Notes under the pieces: model-generated
Databases searched by the model: none
What the model was told of the DNA's origin: nothing
Seen by the model: the letters and a program-made list of their open reading frames with translations, nothing else
Position numbers and translations under genes: made by a program
In this document: in pieces, positions 34,919 to 37,431 of the stretch
Layout of the letters: each line of letters opens with the position of its first letter
How positions within the stretch are numbered: position 1 is the stretch's first letter
Origin: an uncultured Bacteroidia bacterium
Lineage (GTDB): Bacteria; Bacteroidota; Bacteroidia; Bacteroidales; F082
Length of the DNA stretch: 37,431 nucleotides
Direction of reading: 5' to 3'
Assembly (NCBI GenBank): GCA_902794155.1
Contig: CADBGN010000025.1
Coordinates: forward strand, 1 to 37,431

Positions 34919-35821
34919 TTACCATAAATTATTGGGATAAACGCCCTTCTCAATTAGCTCGCGGATCTTGCGCATCACATCAGGTTTGTCTTCCTTGTAG
35001 GTCACGCCAAACCATGAGGCGTTGCTTGACAAGACCTTCAGCTTGGCCGTGCCGTCGTTAATGGCTTGGTTGACCATTAGTGGGATGAAGAACTCTGCCT
35101 TTAAGTTGGTCTGAGCAGGTCCTTTCAGGAACTCGACAAAGCCTTTCTCGGAATAGGCGAAGAAATCAGGCGTGAAGCCGAAGAAGTTCATCGAAACGAG
35201 TGAATCCATGTCCAACGGATGAGAGCCAGTTTCGTCGGTGTAGGCCGCGCCGCCGTCTTCGGTGTGACCGATGGCGGTGCGCTCAACGATGGTCTGAAGG
35301 TTACCTTCCGCGTCGGCGGTGCAGATACCGCGACTCACCGTGCCGAAGTCCGACATGGTGTTGCGGAGTTTATAGGCGACCATGCTGTAGGCGCCTTTCT
35401 TACCATCACATTCCATGAGATACTTGGCCAAAACCTCATAGGCTTCCTTGCCATAGAAATCGTCGGCATTGATGGCGGCGAAAGGCTCGTGAATCACGTC
35501 CTTGGCCATCAGCACAGCGTGGCAAGTGCCCCAGGGTTTCACACGCCCTTCGGGGACGCTGAAGCCTTCTGGCAGTTTGTCGAGGGATTGGTAGACATAT
35601 TCAACGGGGATGCCGAATTTCTCCGTGTTGTTGACTTTCTTGAAGGCTTCGGCGAAGTCCTCGCGGATGACGAAGACCACCTTGCCGAAACCGGCGCGTT
35701 TGGCGTCGTAAATGGAATAATCGAGGATGGCTTCATTGTTCGGGCCGACGCCGTCCATCTGCTTCAGGGCACCGTAGCGCGAACCCATACCTGCTGCTAA
35801 AACTAATAGTGTTGGTTTCAT
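34919..35821 (-). CDS. Sugar-1-phosphate nucleotidyltransferase in the galactose operon
   Basis: 300 residues of the NTP_transferase (GlmU/RmlA-like) fold. The N-terminal signature LAAGMGSRYGALKQ (about 8-21) binds the nucleotide; KPWGTCHAVL (95-104) and INADDFYG (117-124) hold the base and metal. No left-handed beta-helix follows, so it only transfers the nucleotide. The operon lacks galT, so this enzyme may join UTP and galactose 1-phosphate directly to give UDP-galactose. That substrate is inferred from context; glucose 1-phosphate or another sugar remains possible. Start at ATG 35821 with an A-rich leader. Confidence 0.88.
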   Translation of the reverse strand: MKPTLLVLAAGMGSRYGALKQMDGVGPNNEAILDYSIYDAKRAGFGKVVFVIREDFAEAFKKVNNTEKFGIPVEYVYQSLDKLPEGFSVPEGRVKPWGTCHAVLMAKDVIHEPFAAINADDFYGKEAYEVLAKYLMECDGKKGAYSMVAYKLRNTMSDFGTVSRGICTADAEGNLQTIVERTAIGHTEDGGAAYTDETGSHPLDMDSLVSMNFFGFTPDFFAYSEKGFVEFLKGPAQTNLKAEFFIPLMVNQAINDGTAKLKVLSSNASWFGVTYKEDKPDVMRKIRELIEKGVYPNNLW

Positions 35822-35884
35822 TTATGTTGAATTAACTTTGTTGAATCTTCGATTTGTTTGTTGTTTAATCGTTGATTTGTCTTG

Positions 35885-35982
35885 CTACTGGCTCTTGGCT
35901 ACTGGCTCTTGGCAGCTTTGACAAGGATATGAGTTTCAATTCTTTTATAAAGCTGCCAGATGCCAAAGGCCAGAAGCCAGAG
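35885..35982. repeat. Palindromic intergenic element D (unit YTGGC)
   Basis: Arms of 35 and 34 nt around a 29-nt AT-rich loop. The left arm is four 7-bp units NN-[CT]TGGC then AGCTTT; the right arm is AAAGCT then four units GCCA[AG]-NN. It starts 4 nt past the galK stop on the minus strand. Confidence 0.85.
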
Positions 35983-35985
35983 TCA

Positions 35986-37131
35986 TTATAATCTCCTAGC
36001 ACCGTCAGAAATCACGACATCATAAACCTTAGGCTCGTGACCGAATTTGGCGGCGAATTTCTCCTTTGCCTTGGCGATGAAGGCATCGTACAGTTCTTCC
36101 TTCACCAGGTTGATGGTGCAGCCGCCGAAGCCGCCACCCATCACGCGGGAACCCGTCACGCCGCATTCCTTGGCGATGTCGTTGAGGTAATCCAGTTCCT
36201 CGCAACTCACCTCGTAGAGTTTGCTCATGCCGTAGTGGGTGCCGTACATGCGGTCGCCAACGGTCTCATAGTCATCTTTTTCCAAGGCGTCGCACACATC
36301 AAGGACGCGTTGTTTCTCACCGATGACATATTCCGCACGCATGTAATCCTCGGCAGGAATCTCCACATCTATCTCGTTGAGCATGGCCATGGTCGCATCA
36401 CTCAAGTATTTCACCTCGGGATGCTTGGCAGCTATATGGGCGCAGGCATTCTCACATGACTCACGACGACGGTTGTAGGCCGAAGAGGCCAACTCGTGCT
36501 TTACCAAAGTGTCCAAAAGCACCACCTTGTAACCCTTAGGGTTGAAAGGATAATACTCAAACTCCATCGTGGCACAATTGAGGCGCATCAGGTGGCCCGC
36601 CTTGCCGAAGAGGGAGGCGAATTGGTCCATGATGCCGCACTTCACGCCAACATAGTTATGCTCCGTGGCCTGACCGATGCGTGCCAACTCGAACTTGTCG
36701 ATGCCAAGGTTGAGTAACTCGTTAAGGGCGAAGGCGAAAGTGCTTTCCAAAGCAGCTGACGACGACATGCCAGCCCCGATGGGCACATTGCCGTAGAACA
36801 CGGTCTCGAAGCCTTGCAATTGATAGCCTCGTTTGATGATTTCGCGGCATACACCAAAGATGTAGTTGGCCCAATGCAAATGAGGATGATCTTCCTCGTT
36901 CATGCCAAACTCGCGATAGTCCTCCTTATCAATGGAGTAGGCGCGAACCTTGTTGGTGCCGTTGAGGCGGATGCAGGCGTAGATGCCCGAGTCGATGGCT
37001 CCTGGAAAAACGAAGCCACCATTATAGTCAGTGTGTTCGCCGATGAGGTTGATGCGCCCAGGCGAAGTGTAGACAACGCCCTCATTTCCAAAGCGTTGCT
37101 TAAAAAGAGATTTTAATTCTTCGATAGTCAT
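35986..37131 (-). CDS. galK: Galactokinase
   Basis: Phosphorylates alpha-D-galactose to galactose 1-phosphate, the entry step of the Leloir pathway. 381 residues of the GHMP kinase fold. The galactokinase signature GRINLIGEHTDYNGG is at 25-39; the ATP loop PIGAGMSSSAALE is at 117-129; the catalytic Asp169 is in CGIMDQ; the C-terminal GHMP motif GGGFGGC is at 332-338. First gene of the operon, with a promoter directly upstream and an AraC-type regulator next door that may control it. Confidence 0.96.
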   Translation of the reverse strand: MTIEELKSLFKQRFGNEGVVYTSPGRINLIGEHTDYNGGFVFPGAIDSGIYACIRLNGTNKVRAYSIDKEDYREFGMNEEDHPHLHWANYIFGVCREIIKRGYQLQGFETVFYGNVPIGAGMSSSAALESTFAFALNELLNLGIDKFELARIGQATEHNYVGVKCGIMDQFASLFGKAGHLMRLNCATMEFEYYPFNPKGYKVVLLDTLVKHELASSAYNRRRESCENACAHIAAKHPEVKYLSDATMAMLNEIDVEIPAEDYMRAEYVIGEKQRVLDVCDALEKDDYETVGDRMYGTHYGMSKLYEVSCEELDYLNDIAKECGVTGSRVMGGGFGGCTINLVKEELYDAFIAKAKEKFAAKFGHEPKVYDVVISDGARRL

Positions 37132-37144
37132 AGTGTAAAGTTAA

Positions 37145-37160
37145 ATTTGGGCGCAAATTA
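37145..37160 (-). promoter_or_regulatory. Promoter region of the galactose operon
   Basis: The minus strand reads TAATTTGCGCCCAAAT, one base shorter than TAnnTTTG, followed by the same CGCCCAAAT seen at parE and the 21630 gene. It lies 14 nt before the galK ATG. Confidence 0.5.
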
Positions 37161-37200
37161 GGAAAAAAAATCGATTGCGTGACTTAGATTTTTGATTTGG

Positions 37201-37431
37201 TCACGATTTTTTCTCCGTCAGGTATTGCGATGGTGTTTGCCCATACTTTTTCTTGAACGAGCGCAAGAAAGTGGCGTAGGAATTGAAGCCCGCCATAACC
37301 GAAATATCTTCCAAAGAGTGTTGGTTTTCAGCGTTTTGACTATCTAACATGGCTTTGGCATCCTCCAAACGAAAGTCGTTGATGTAGTCGTAGAAGGTCG
37401 TATGAAGCTCTTGATTGATATGGTTGCTGAG
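37201..37431 (-). CDS. AraC-family transcriptional regulator, C-terminal part (truncated by window end)
   Basis: The last 76 residues of a regulator, open at the window edge. They contain most of an AraC/XylS double helix-turn-helix: LSNHINQELHTTFYDYIND, FRLEDAKAML, then SLEDISVMAGFNSYATFLRS and FKKKYGQTPSQYL. The second helix-turn-helix and the GxTPxxY end are diagnostic. It lies directly upstream of galK on the same strand and is a plausible local regulator. The N-terminal sensor part is outside the window. Confidence 0.9.
   Translation of the reverse strand, partial: LSNHINQELHTTFYDYINDFRLEDAKAMLDSQNAENQHSLEDISVMAGFNSYATFLRSFKKKYGQTPSQYLTEKKS

Overview
The window looks like a chromosomal segment of a Bacteroidales-type Bacteroidota. 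The evidence is the recurring TAnnTTTG promoter boxes, the lack of obvious Shine-Dalgarno sites, a short primary sigma factor without region 1.1, a type IX secretion (T9SS) C-terminal sorting domain, many SpI/SpII-exported barrel and lipoproteins, and the cambialistic-type SOD. Flanking genes are near 50% GC by eye. Two stretches are clearly more AT-rich: the retron (about 24.0-26.2 kb) and the DUF559 module (about 11.7-12.2 kb).

Layout. 0-4.3 kb: start of a probable RRM protein, tRNA-Tyr with promoter and terminator, a MalY/PatB-type C-S lyase, ligA coupled to a membrane protein. 4.3-9.1 kb: outer-membrane barrel, PfkB kinase, a small basic protein, recR, a MORN/YwqK-like protein, a TPR lipoprotein, a DUF2279-like protein. 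9.1-12.9 kb: phosphohexomutase, mltG, and a GNAT gene whose 3' end is fused in frame to a DUF559 nuclease module bounded by 31-bp inverted repeats. 12.9-16.2 kb: htrA, the primary sigma factor and sodB. 16.2-23.9 kb: a T9SS cargo protein, an exported barrel-like protein with a metallophosphatase lipoprotein, a six-fold 20-residue repeat protein, a barrel protein and a prolyl oligopeptidase lipoprotein.

24.0-26.4 kb holds the most interesting system, a complete retron. A promoter box sits just before a 22-nt a1 arm that is nearly perfectly complementary to an a2 arm about 165 nt downstream. Between the arms are msr/msd-like stem-loops. The reverse transcriptase follows and shows NAxxH, YADD and VTG motifs. 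It carries a roughly 300-residue C-terminal extension containing two copies of one unrecognised domain. No separate effector gene is present, so the extension is the effector or sensor candidate. Several stem-loops follow it. Next to it, the topoisomerase IV B gene (parE) is frameshifted by an exact 22-bp tandem duplication.

28.3-37.4 kb: a Wzx-like flippase, a PQQ-propeller lipoprotein followed by an esterase-LysM protein, and a galactose operon transcribed leftwards (galK, sugar nucleotidyltransferase, galM, MFS hexose transporter), then the end of an AraC-type regulator. Three junctions of this operon, and the mltG/phosphohexomutase junction, each contain a long palindrome built from about four 7- or 8-bp units per arm. 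The architecture is the same at all four, but the repeated core differs. Each palindrome is followed by an A-rich leader. This looks like an undescribed family of intra-operon elements.
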